Part shown: positions 35,115 to 45,340 of the stretch, one piece after another
Position numbering within the stretch: position 1 is the stretch's first letter
How the letters are laid out: every line of letters starts with the position of its first letter
Notes under the pieces: model-generated
Databases searched by the model: none
The model's input: only the letters and a program-made list of their open reading frames with translations
What the model was told of the DNA's origin: nothing
Position numbers and translations under genes: made by a program
Assembly (NCBI RefSeq): GCF_020382885.2
Contig: NC_058506.1
Coordinates: 13,432,318 to 13,496,317, forward strand
Origin: Scatophagus argus
Lineage: Eukaryota; Chordata; Actinopteri; Scatophagidae
Length of the DNA: 64,000 nt
Direction: 5' to 3'

Positions 35115-35167
35115 TGACAGAGGTGTTTACTGTAGTACATCATGTACTACAGTAAACACCTCTGTCA
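35115..35167. repeat. Perfect 53-bp palindrome
   Basis: Two 26-nt arms (35115-35140 and 35142-35167) are exact reverse complements around a single central C. The left arm starts TGACAGAGG and reaches GTAGTACAT. No second copy of either arm was seen. It would form a very stable hairpin or cruciform. Confidence 0.92.
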
Positions 35168-35799
35168 TACTGACTGTAAAGAGTCAGTAATGACCAAACA
35201 AGCCTAACAGTTTTCAGATTTGTCTAACCAAACTGAATACACATTGGTTCATTACTACTCACACAAAAGGACTGAACTGATGTGGTGCAGCAATTTTTAA
35301 AATGTTGTTGACGGGACATCACACTGAGCATCATTTTAAGTAGTTCAGTCGAATTTGTAAAATGAATTTTTGTGGTTACACGTCATCACATGTTGCGTCT
35401 CATTTTTATTCCACACCCAACATCTTCAAAGTAGACAAGACTATTGAAAACATATCCCATCATGAGGCCAACTTCACACAAATACACAAATGCAATAATA
35501 ACTAGTTTGGATCTAATCAGACTATCTTCAGTGGGACACTGACAGCTTTTAGGGTTCTCCGGTTATATTACTTGATCACAGAATGATCACTTTCAAGATG
35601 TTTATTATAAATGTTATGGAACAAAAAGTATTCTTAACTTGTGTAACATCTTAATACGAACCACATGACAGAGTGAAACACCTGCTTTGACTTTTAGTTT
35701 TCAGGTTTTATCACATTTCAAAGATTGATTACAAGATCACATGAAGATTTGTATATTACATAATTATGCCCCTGCTTTAGATATAAAGTGTTAGTTTTA

Positions 35800-35985
35800 T
35801 TTTTTCAGATGAATGCCAAGCTTCAGACATTTGATTTTGACCTCTTTGGTTTTCAAACGATATACAATAGGACTGATGCAGGGTGGGATACCAGAGAGCA
35901 GTAACTCAGCACACACTGGTCCTGGTCAGTTTGATCATCTCTCTACTCCTTCTGAAGGCTGGGATGCTGTACATGTAGTCCCATC
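35800..35985 (-). pseudogene. Olfactory receptor 3' fragment
   Basis: On the minus strand the piece encodes PPCISPIVYRLKTKEVKI-like sequence, the TM7 and tail signature of the minus-array ORs (NPIVYSLKTKEIK), preceded by broken sequence around a DQ.V.S motif. Everything upstream is lost. Of the OR-related pieces in the minus array it is the furthest left, so the array once held at least four genes. Confidence 0.8.
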
Positions 35986-36260
35986 AGAGTAAAATAAAAC
36001 ATAATAAAAGAGGCTATTGCTGTGAATCAGGACCCTTGACAGTTTAATCACTCTTTAATTCAGTTGGGAGGTTTCTGGGTTCAGTTTTATTTATCGTCGT
36101 CATTACTGGGTAATTGCAGTTCTCATTTAAGATGACTTTAATTTACCTTTCCAACAAATTCATGAGATGCTGTATAAAATGGAAGTCAGATGTCAGTGAA
36201 CATTTTGTTAACTTTGTATGCACAAAGTAAACAATACGATGATTTGAGTATTACGTAATG

Positions 36261-36410
36261 TTCCCCAAGGATGCCTTAATCATTAAACAGGCCATTGTGT
36301 GCCAAAACAAACTGGTTCTAATAGGCCCAGTTTGTGATGCCATTGCCAGAAAATTTTGCCCAATGACCTCTACTTGAACAGACCGTTTAGACTTTAGACT
36401 AATTAATCCC
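36261..36410 (+). promoter_or_regulatory. Conserved AT-rich OR-cluster element, copy 1
   Basis: Starts with TTCCCCAAGGATGCC, a close match to the O/E (Ebf) consensus YTCCCYRRGGARR. Next come TTCTAATAGGCCCAGTTTG, a CAATGACC word and TAATTAAT (36400-36407). Four further copies of this order occur to the right, in the same orientation. It lies between the minus-strand OR fragment at 35.8 kb (upstream of it) and the 3' end of the OR at 37.0 kb. Enhancer function is inferred. Confidence 0.55.
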
Positions 36411-37031
36411 AGGTGTGGCTGTTACAAATATAAACGATGATGGCAAATTAATGGAAGTGTATTATACTGGTTCTGTGAGGCTGTTATTTCATTCAATATA
36501 CACTCACTTTCCAAGAGCAGCAAGACAAGGGACAGTGATCATCCTCGTCCTTCTTTCTTTCTTAAAGGTTGTGCAATCTGTTAACTTCCATTCTTCTTTT
36601 CAACTCAAGATATCATTGGTTATCCTTTTAGGTGGCCTTGTCAGGTGTCAGATGCGCTGGTTTTAGACAGGGCATTTTTGCACAGAAGAGATAACCCTGA
36701 CAAAAGTTCAAATACAAAAGTTTATGTGGTGCAAACAGTGTGTGAAATACCACTGATGAACTCAGTGATGAAGGACTTTATAGACAGTTATATCACATTG
36801 TCCCCGAATTATCGGGGTCTTCATAACAAATTGACATGTATTATTATATTTCAGTTAATGCAAATTCAACGAAATGCAGAACAGTAACTTATTCATACCC
36901 TGTCCTTGACCCTGACAAGCTCATGCCACCCAAAACCGGTGATCCATTTGAGACTTTTCTGCTGACAGACAACATTATGTTAGCACACAGTTCAGGCTCT
37001 TTGGTCACTGCGCAGACATATCGATCCTAAA

Positions 37032-38030
37032 TCATTTTTGTGTTTTATTAACCCTTTTTTGTTGGCATGTTCGTTGTGCGCCAGTTTTTCTTACCAGTGC
37101 CACGGCACTGATTTTGATCTCTTTGGTTTTCAAAGAATATACAATAGGATTGATGCAGGGCGGCAGGCAAGAGGCCAGTGACAGACTCAGCACACGCTGG
37201 TCCGGATCAATGACTCCCAGGTAAAATCCAATAATGAAAATGGTCAAGAGAGGAATGTAGAACACAGCAACAAGAATGAGATGCTCGACACAAGTGGCCA
37301 AAGCTTTCATCCGACTGTCTAAAGATTTCATCCTGAACACAGTCACCAGGATGCTGACATAAGACAGAAGAATAAAAGTAAACGGGCTGACAAGGAGTAA
37401 AACAGAGAGAAAAGAAGCTGCAGACCACTGCAGTGTGTAATCGTTACAGGCGAGTCTAAACACGGGTGCGTAGTCACAGAAATAACTGAACACTCTGACA
37501 GATTTGCAAAAAGACAGTCGAGTCATTAGACTTGTAGTAAATGTTGTTACTCCCAAAGAAAAAGACCAAGTCAGGCCTACAATACAAGACATGCTCCGCA
37601 GTGTGTTGATTGAGTTCTGACGCAGAGGAAAACATATTGCAATCAACCTGTCATAAGCAAGGATGGCCAGTGCATATGACTCCAGTGATGCAAAACAATA
37701 GTAGATAAACATTTGTACCAAACACAAATTGAATGGAACAAAGTTATCCTTAAAGAGAAATACCTTTATCATGCTGGGAATAGTGCATGTGTTCAGGATG
37801 ATATCGATTACTGCAAGATTGACCACAGCCAGAAATTTTGGAGTGTGTAAACAATGATTAAAGGCAATTACATAGATCACCAAACTATTGAACAGCACTG
37901 TAACCACATAGACAAATGTTAGAAAGACAAAATAGATGCTGATGTAGGGAAATGTCTCAAATCCGATGATATAGAAGCCTGGAGGATGAATGATGAGAGT
38001 GTTGTTTAAAGCAGTCCTGAGAAAAGACAT
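37032..38030 (-). CDS. Olfactory receptor (class A GPCR), - array gene E1
   Basis: Coding part is one uninterrupted frame of 332 residues starting MSFLRTALNNT. Marks: NNT sequon at 9-11; VLFN in TM1, where most ORs have GN (F for G, shared by all three minus genes); LHTPKF at 61-66; AYDRLIAICFPL at 125-136; SYFCDYAPVFRLACND in EL2; KALATCVEHL at 242-251; NPIVYSLKTKEIK in TM7. A noncoding first exon and a 165-nt 5'-UTR intron (38085-38249, GT-AG) are predicted. The tail is longer than in its sisters (AQRTCQQKRVNKTQK). TM3-EL2 resembles gene E3, while TM5-TM7 is identical to gene E2. Role: odorant receptor in olfactory neurons. Confidence 0.93.
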   Translation of the reverse strand: MSFLRTALNNTLIIHPPGFYIIGFETFPYISIYFVFLTFVYVVTVLFNSLVIYVIAFNHCLHTPKFLAVVNLAVIDIILNTCTIPSMIKVFLFKDNFVPFNLCLVQMFIYYCFASLESYALAILAYDRLIAICFPLRQNSINTLRSMSCIVGLTWSFSLGVTTFTTSLMTRLSFCKSVRVFSYFCDYAPVFRLACNDYTLQWSAASFLSVLLLVSPFTFILLSYVSILVTVFRMKSLDSRMKALATCVEHLILVAVFYIPLLTIFIIGFYLGVIDPDQRVLSLSLASCLPPCINPIVYSLKTKEIKISAVALVRKTGAQRTCQQKRVNKTQK

Positions 38031-38084
38031 AGCTGTAGTCCACAGCCTGTGCTGTTTGGAGCCTCTGCTTAAAAACTCTCCTGT

Positions 38085-38373
38085 CTGAAGAGGGAAATCA
38101 CACCATATTCTACATTAGACCTCCATAGAGGCTACAAACCACATGTATAATTTCAAACCAGTTTGATCAGCACATTCAAATTCAGCAGTATATAATAACA
38201 TAATTTCAGCAAGTTCAAACATGTCCTAAAATCAGTGAATGTGCCTTACCTGATGTTCTCTTAAGGATTGTTCAGCATCTGTTTGATGCTGCATCCAAAA
38301 GCAGCTAACAGGTGACTGACTGTTTGGCTTGTGTGCACCAGAAGATATAGTTTCCACATCGATCTCTTGAGAT
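38085..38373 (-). promoter_or_regulatory. Promoter and 5'-UTR intron of OR gene E1
   Basis: On the minus strand ATCTCAAGAGAT (38362-38373, perfect O/E-like palindrome) is followed by CTATATCTTC (TATA-like). After about 110 bp comes a donor CAG|GTAAGG (boundary 38250/38249). The acceptor CCCTCTTCAG|ACAGG ends the intron at 38085. The same arrangement occurs at genes E2 and E3. Confidence 0.55.
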
Positions 38374-38949
38374 AAAGGTTCCAGCTCATAAAGTCATTTT
38401 ACAATACCTCATTAATGGCATTAATTTGATCTATAAAGTGATTTTTTACTCTAATTAAACTTGCCAAGTGCTCAGAACAAGCATTTTTTTTTTTTTTTGG
38501 TGATGATGATTTAGTAGGTCTGTGAATCACACACTTCTTTTGAAACGCAGATATATGGAAGCTTACCAAAATAAGAGGATAGTTTTTGAATTCAGCACAA
38601 TGAAAAACTAATCAAATAGCACTATTGTGCCTTCCTGACTGCAGTGACTTGAAGTGAGATTTGTACTGAATCATTATTGAATAAATATGTCCCTGACTTG
38701 GCTATACCAATATATACTTCCTGAATTTACATTAATCATTAAAACAGATTGAGGATCTCTTGTCCAAATTAACAATATTAACAATTAAAACATTACCTGT
38801 AAACTTGCTAACCTACAATTTATGTTAAGGAGACATATTTTACAATTAAAAAAATCATGTCATATTACTCCTTAGTGGACAAATATATAATTAAGACACC
38901 ATTTATAAATGAAGGTCCAAGACAAGATTTTTTTGTACCTTCTTATTTG

Positions 38950-38955
38950 TTTATT
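38950..38955 (-). terminator. coa4: Poly(A) signal of coa4
   Basis: TTTATT on the plus strand reads AATAAA on the minus strand, 72 bp past the coa4 stop codon. Confidence 0.6.
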
Positions 38956-39027
38956 TTTCTTACAAATATTTTATAAATTACGTATAGTTTTTACGAATGC
39001 GAAGCAGATTCTAAACACATCCCAAGT

Positions 39028-39282
39028 TCAGCTGGCTGCAGACTGAGCGGAGGCTGACTGCTGCCTCCTCAGCTGTTCTTTATGAGCATTTTGGAAATTC
39101 ATCATGCAGTCTTTGAACATCTGGACCTGGCTCTGGCACACTCGCCAGTCCTGGTGTTCAGCCATGCACTCCTGCACAGCATAATGCAGCTCGGCACAGC
39201 CAGTGCGGGATATCATCCGTTCAACAGGGTCATCCTCGTCATCGTCTTTACGGCTGCGGTCATGGGGTGAAGGGGACGCCAT
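39028..39282 (-). CDS. coa4: Cytochrome c oxidase assembly factor 4 (CHCHD8), twin CX9C protein
   Basis: 84 residues in one exon. The CHCH domain has two exact CX9C motifs: Cys29-Cys39 and Cys49-Cys59 (EC MAEHQDWRVCQ between them). A charged N-terminus (DRSRKDDDEDDPVERMISR) precedes it. I recognise the QDWRVCQ..V..FKDCM pattern as COA4/CHCHD8. Proteins of this class are imported into the mitochondrial intermembrane space and oxidised by the MIA40 relay; COA4 helps assemble cytochrome c oxidase. An acceptor CCTCAG|CAGACC (AG at 39319-39320) suggests a noncoding 5' exon, with a possible donor at 40163/40162 (AGCAG|GTATGA). It lies between OR genes E1 and E2 on the same strand, an unrelated housekeeping gene inside the OR array. 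Confidence 0.93.
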   Translation of the reverse strand: MASPSPHDRSRKDDDEDDPVERMISRTGCAELHYAVQECMAEHQDWRVCQSQVQMFKDCMMNFQNAHKEQLRRQQSASAQSAAS

Positions 39283-39329
39283 CCTGTGTCAATGCACAGC
39301 GCCGACTCCGTGGGTCTGCTGAGGACAAC

Positions 39330-41757
39330 ACGGGATTTTATCAATAAACTATCAATAATACAATCTTAGGGACAACCACAGCACATCCCCGCTGTTCCTT
39401 CAGCATGCCTCTGCTGTTTAGCAGTGACCTATTTCTAAATTCGAAGCCGTAAAATTTGCAGTATTTTATAGACCTTTCTTTAAAATGCCTTTTCAAAAAT
39501 TATGAGAACATAGTCAAACATTTAATAAGGTACTGCTCCATCAGTAACGTTTTAACACTGCACTTTTATTCATATTTGCTAATTTTTTTTTTAGTCTTCA
39601 TGGTTGATGGTATGTGTTGTACACATATTCTATATGCTTTGTGAAAAAGCATATTGTTTTAATCATAATTATCATTTGTGTGACATAATACATCCTAATG
39701 GAACAGCATCGTATTTACTGAACGACTGTACAGTTGTGTATAGTACAATTTTTGAAGTATTTGTATTTTGCATCTCAGCAGCTTCACTCTTTAATTACAC
39801 TGTATTTCAGCTACTTTGACGATAAAGATGCAAAACACATTATCGTGTCAACACTTTAAACGAGCTGCGCCTCGACAAGCTGCACACTGAAGTTTTTAAC
39901 AAAGCCACATATCGTGGCTACTTATAATCGAGTAAAGATAATAATACTTCAGCTGAATACTGATATCCAGCAACGAAAATACTCGGTAGCGTCGGACCAC
40001 CGTGGTCATTTTATACATTTTAGTAGTACTTTGGTTTCAATTCAGTTCGGTGTAAAGTCGTTTAAGGCTCCTTGACGTTACAAAATACGACATAGTTGGC
40101 TGTGGAGAATGCAGCTAAAATGAACGAACAAACATTTTTACACAATTTTTCCTTTTTCATACCTGCTTATTCCCTCTGGCTCAAACTGCTAGTCGAAACT
40201 GTAATTAAGTGTACATAACCTGCATAACCCTGAACATGTCAGGACTAGATACACGAACAGGCGTTATCACGGGGGACACATTTGAGCGGAGGACCAAAGT
40301 GTAGCTTAAAAGTAGTTCCGTAAGACATACAGTGGTTCCGCTTCATACGGACGACTGAGATTATTTCAACCTCTGATATTTACCCCAAAACATCAGAAAT
40401 GACATTTAAACACTGACCGGGACGAATCTTGTGCCTAATGAATACTTTTGATAATTCAAGTAAATTTTGAAACTACATGCTTCCTCTTAAGTAGTTTTCT
40501 GAAATTTTGAATGCAAGACTATTTCTCGTGGCGCATTTTTGCGATGTGATATTAATGTTTTTGCTAAAGATTAATGTATAAAGTAATTTAGTGAATAATT
40601 TGTAGTCTAGCTATCGATGAATGCAAGCTCGCAGGATGAACATATTATCCTGGATTTATGTGGAGCCTGCACTCAAGACTGCACATTAAATCCACTAGAG
40701 GGATACAGTGCAAATCTGTACAATGTGCCTGAAGTTTATAGCTTTTTACAAAAGAGTTAGGCCACTATATCAGTGTAGATCATGTTCTATTTTATAATGT
40801 TTTGAGTTAACAAAAATCATTGTATTATCTCAGACAGTATGAAGACCAGTGGGCTCTATGATTTGACTAATGGAGCTTGAAGTGGGCTATTGATTAATAA
40901 ACCTTAAAGACAAAGGTGACTGTTACTGTGGCTATTTTTAAATAGGGTGTAGGTGTAGGACATCTTGTTTGATTGGGTCCCTCAGTAAAGCAAACTTAGC
41001 CACATAGAACAGATATTTCACACACGCAGGAAATCTTCCAAAAGGGGAAATGAGAAATGTAGTTGTGAAGCTGTAGCATCATTTGTTTTTGTTTTAAACA
41101 TTTTGGGCATTTAATTCAACATGAAAATGACACAACATGACAATCACATAATATCATGTAACTGCACAAGAGTGCATCTTGTCTTATGCTTCAAATCAGT
41201 GTTGGCATAATGTTTAACTAAGACATAATCTTAACGTTAGGGCTTTGTGATAAAACATGAACAGGTATAGCCATTTTCTTGTGTAAAAATATAGAGATGA
41301 AGTAGGTTTTACTGGTTCACAGTTTCTTTCTACAAGGCAGGGTTGTATAGTGACACTATGTAGAATGGCATGGAAAAATCAACAACATTGGCCATTAAAT
41401 CTCACTCAACATCTTAGTATATACATAAAATATATAATTACAAACCTAAAGACACAAGTGAACAAACTGACCCAACATGTGGAATAACCTTGATTAAAAA
41501 GACCACAAAGAACACAACAAACTTGTGAAGAAAGTGAGCAGAAGATCATTTATGCCTTTTTCTACAGTGAAATCACCTGATCCCACAATTGTTCCTTGGT
41601 TGGGTTAAGGTAAGGGGAAACACAACCTTTGACACAACACGTTGGTCATATAATGAAAAGCTTGACCAGAAAAATTAGCCACGCTGTTCACTTTTGGCTA
41701 ACAGTCGTTTAGAGCCTGAATTTTTGCAACATTTCATTAACCCGCCAAAGTTTGCTC
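39330..41757. other. coa4 upstream region and spacer
   Basis: No other gene recognised. The interval probably holds the coa4 first exon and promoter (about 40.16-40.33 kb; uncertain). A partial CTCF-like core is present (CCACTAGAGGG, 40692-40702), within a 16-bp stretch identical to that at 34955. Confidence 0.5.
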
Positions 41758-42729
41758 TTAATGCTGATCTATGAAAATTTTATTTTTTCTTACCAGTGCC
41801 ACAGCTCTTGTTTTGATCTCTTTGGTTTTCAAAGAATATACAATAGGATTGATGCAGGGCGGGAGGCAAGAGGCCAGTGACAGGCTCAGCACACGCTGGT
41901 CCGGATCAATGACTCCCAGGTAAAATCCAATAATGAAAATGGTCAAGAGAGGAATGTAGAACACAGCAACAAGAATGAGATGCTCGACACAAGTGGCCAA
42001 AGCTTTCATCCGACTGTCTAAAGATTTCATCCTGAACACAGTCACCAGGATGCTGACATAAGACAGAAGAATAAAAGTAAAGGGGCCAACAAGGAGCAGG
42101 AAAGTAAGCAAAGAGGCCACAGACCACTGCAGTGTGTAATCGTTACAGGCGAGTCTAAACACGGGTGCGTAGTCACAGAAATAACTGAACACACTGACAG
42201 AATTGCAAAAAGACAGTCGAGTCATTATACCTACTGCAAATGCAATTATTCCAAGAGAAAAAGACCAAGTCAGGCCTACAATACAAGACATGCTCTGCAG
42301 TGTGTTGATTGAGTTCTGACGCAGAGGGAAACATATTGCAATCAACCTGTCATAAGCAAGAATAGCCAGTGCATATGACTCCAAAGTCCCAAAAGCATAG
42401 TAGATAAACATTTGTACCAAACACAAATTGAATGGAATGAAATTATCTCGAATGAGAAATATCTTTATCATGCTGGGAATAGTGCATGTGTTCAGGATGA
42501 TATCGATTACTGCAAGATTGACCACAGCCAGAAATTTTGGAGTGTGTAAACAATGATTAAAGGCAATTACATAGATCACCAAACTATTGAACAGCACTGT
42601 AACCACATAGACAAATGTTAGAAAGACAAAATAGATGCTGATGTAGGGAAATGTCTCAAATCCGATGATATAGAAGCCTGGAGGATGAATGATGAGAGTG
42701 TTGTTTAAAGCAGCCCTGAGAAAAGACAT
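41758..42729 (-). CDS. Olfactory receptor (class A GPCR), - array gene E2
   Basis: 323 residues starting MSFLRAALNNT, all OR marks intact: NNT sequon, LHTPKF, AYDRLIAICFPL, SYFCDYAPVFRLACND, KALATCVEHL and NPIVYSLKTKEIK. It is nearly identical to E1 from the end of TM5 to TM7 but differs in loop 1 and TM3 (IRDNFIPF; YYAFGTLESY) and in TM4 and TM5 (LGIIAFAVGIMT; VASLLTFLLLVGP). The tail is short (VRKNKIFIDQH). A 161-nt 5'-UTR intron (42789-42949) and an O/E-like promoter are predicted upstream. A copy of the conserved AT-rich element lies 0.8 kb upstream. Confidence 0.93.
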   Translation of the reverse strand: MSFLRAALNNTLIIHPPGFYIIGFETFPYISIYFVFLTFVYVVTVLFNSLVIYVIAFNHCLHTPKFLAVVNLAVIDIILNTCTIPSMIKIFLIRDNFIPFNLCLVQMFIYYAFGTLESYALAILAYDRLIAICFPLRQNSINTLQSMSCIVGLTWSFSLGIIAFAVGIMTRLSFCNSVSVFSYFCDYAPVFRLACNDYTLQWSVASLLTFLLLVGPFTFILLSYVSILVTVFRMKSLDSRMKALATCVEHLILVAVFYIPLLTIFIIGFYLGVIDPDQRVLSLSLASCLPPCINPIVYSLKTKEIKTRAVALVRKNKIFIDQH

Positions 42730-42788
42730 AGCGGTAGTCCACAGCCTGTGTTGGAGGACAGCCTCTGGTCCACCAAAAACTCTCGAGT

Positions 42789-43071
42789 CTGAAGAACAGG
42801 GAAATCACATATTCTGCATTAGACCATGGACTTCTATGGAGGCTAAGAAATAAAATTTAATACACAACTTTCATGCTGTTGTACTATTTATGCAGTATAT
42901 TCTCAGCAGGTTGAATCATGCAAATCACAAGTTAGTCAAAGAAGTTCACCTGATTTTCTGTGAAGAATTGTTTGTCGCTAACTCATAATGCTGACTCTTA
43001 AAGCGGCGTGCAGATGGCGGCATGTCTTGAGGACAGTCACAAATATGTTGTCATGACTGATCTCTGGGGAT
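42789..43071 (-). promoter_or_regulatory. Promoter and 5'-UTR intron of OR gene E2
   Basis: On the minus strand ATCCCCAGAGAT (43060-43071) differs by one base from the O/E core TCCCYRRGGA. ACATATTTG follows as a TATA-like word. Then a donor CAG|GTGAAC (boundary 42950/42949) and an acceptor TTCTTCAG|ACT (42789). The distance from O/E site to ATG is 331 bp, versus 332 in E1 and 320 in E3. Confidence 0.55.
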
Positions 43072-43512
43072 CAATTAACCTTGAACTGAAACAGATGAAT
43101 TCACTGTGCAATGCATGTCAATTAAATTAATTTAAACGTTGGCTATAGGTGGTTTACAGCATAGTGCATAGTAATTACTGTGTGTTTTTCATTTGAGCCA
43201 CTCATGTCTAATTGGAAAACATGTGGTTTGTCTCAAGTGCTGCCTAAATTCAAATCTAATGACCTCCATAGGCTCTAGTGGACAGTCAGCAAAATTTCAT
43301 GTGGAAAAGAAGTGAGGAACAGCCACAGTGTAATCACTGATTAACTGAAACAGTTATGTTTGTTTTCTAAACAGGCAAGAAGAGAAAGTTGTACTAAAAA
43401 TATTCATGGGAAGCTTGATGCAAGTGTGAGGACCACACATTTTGTGAAATGTGTTTGTGCAAAGTGAAGAAACAGTGACAAACACACCTAATCGCTCCTC
43501 TACCACATAATG

Positions 43513-43691
43513 ATCCCCCCAGGATGCATTTATCATTACTCAGGCTACGTTGAGCCAAAACAAAAATGATTCTAATGAGCCCAGTTTGAGATGCCAACAC
43601 CAGAAAAGTTTGGTTAATGACCTTGACTTTAACAAACAAACCATTTACTGTTTAAACTCAAGACTAATTAATCTCAGTTGCACCTATTAGG
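43513..43691 (+). promoter_or_regulatory. Conserved AT-rich OR-cluster element, copy 2
   Basis: Same order as copy 1: CCCCCCAGGATGC (O/E-like, 43515-43527), TTCTAATGAGCCCAGTTTGA, GGTTAATGACC (homeodomain-like, 43612-43622), AACAAACAAACC (fork-head-like), TAATTAAT (43665-43672), then CACCTATTAGG. It lies about 0.8 kb upstream of OR gene E2 and 1.6 kb beyond the 3' end of OR gene E3. Confidence 0.6.
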
Positions 43692-43959
43692 AATAAAAAC
43701 ATGGTGTGGATGTACATCCAGTTGTTTCATTCAGATTACACCAGCTTTCAAAGTGCCGCAAGAGAAATGGCAAACGTCTCTCGCTCGATACTCCAGCATG
43801 CGTGATTAGTTTTGTTTTGTTTTGGCTCTACTAGTTCTGCTTTGTTTTATAACTTGTAGGCCTCCTTTAAATACTTACAAACACTAACCTTCATTTAGAC
43901 TATTGTGACTTTATTATTTCTATTTTGTCTGTCATGGTGCTCATTTGAATCACTGACAG

Positions 43960-44405
43960 ATGTGCAGTAAAAACTATTGATTAAATGGGTCCCAAATAAG
44001 TAGGAATGCTTTGTAAAACATGAATAAAATAGAATATGCTAATCCTTTTTGATGTATACTCAAATGTATTACCTGTCTCAACAAGTTGGGACAGGGAAAA
44101 TAAAAGTCTTAAAAAGTTATGGAATAAAACATCAGTTTGGGTCATTTAACAGGTGAAAAGGTTCATTCAGTAACAGGTGATATCATCATGACTGGGTGTG
44201 AAAGGAGGCTCCTAGAAAGGTTCAGTAAATCACAAGCAAAGGTGATGTGAGATTCAGCACTTTGTGAAGGAAATTACTACATGGGCTTGGGAACAAACTA
44301 AAACTGTTCTCAGTAAACACAATTTGTTTGCAAATAACTGCATTCTGTTTATTTACAGTTTTTTCTGTTTGATTTACATTTTGCAACCTCCCAACTTGTT
44401 TGGAA
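43960..44405 (+). mobile_element. Tc1-like non-autonomous element, internally deleted
   Basis: CAACAAGTTGGGACAGGG, then AACAGGTGATATCATCATGA, CACAAGCAAAGGTGATGTG and AGCACTTTGTGAA follow the left part of a common fish Tc1-like element. CATTCTGTTTATTTACAG and CCCAACTTGTTTGGAATC match its right end. The transposase region between is gone. Boundaries are approximate. Confidence 0.7.
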
Positions 44406-45340
44406 TCACGGTCGCACTTTCTGCTCCCTAACCTACTTACATGTTTATCACGATAAACTTTGACTTTTTGTCTATAGATTATTGAACTTTGTTGGTTCAC
44501 TTCATAGTGAGGGACATGTAAAGAGAATACTCTGCCCATGTTTTCTTAGAGCACTGCACCGAACCTGCACACCTGCACAAAATGTTCACATTTAGATATT
44601 CATCTGTCCCGTATCTATTGAAGTGTGATGTATGCTCCACATAAGGTGAAACATTCACCTAGAAAGTTATAGTATGGAACCACCATGCACATGTCTGAGT
44701 CCATATGCATGTTATTTCTCTGCATAAGCCATTCTCTTCTGCCTAAATCAATTTAAAAATATTTCAGTCAACCAGTGTTTTCATATGAGGGCTGTGCCCT
44801 GTACAGTGAGCCATGAGGTAGCTTAGCTAAACTTACTTCAGTATGATAGAAAAATGAATTTCTGTTGTGAGGGAACCAGCACCAAGTGCTTCATGTAAAC
44901 ACAATAATGTGACATCTCTTTTATCAGATATTTTATGGGGGAAATGTGAGATGTAGTAATATACAGTCAAGGAGAGTTTCGGTATAACAGAAGGACCAGA
45001 CCACTCAAACGTACAAATACCATTCATTTACATTCAAATACAACAAGTATATTTTGTATAAAGTAAGGCACCAAAATAACAAAAGAAATGGGACATGCAT
45101 TTTATTCACATGTCGAATATGGTGAGTGTTTAAATAATAGCAGAACCTCCATCCAGAAAACCATTATTGTATAATAAGGAATAAACAATATGACAAGTGT
45201 GTTATTTTAAAGGTTGATACAGCAGACAAAACCTTCAGTAAAATAATCCCCTTTTGTTTCATCACACGCTCACAGCCTTTGTTGTTTCCTGAGAGGCATA
45301 AAACCTTATACAGAATACTCTTTGATGAAAAAGAATTTTG

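Larger units (their letters stand above)
32781..35790. other. Spacer between the two converging OR arrays
   Basis: No gene recognised. AT-rich, with short frames lacking family similarity. It contains a CTCF-like core (34960-34973) and a perfect 53-bp palindrome (35115-35167), both listed separately. Genes to the left read rightward and genes to the right read leftward, so this is the point of convergence. Confidence 0.7.
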
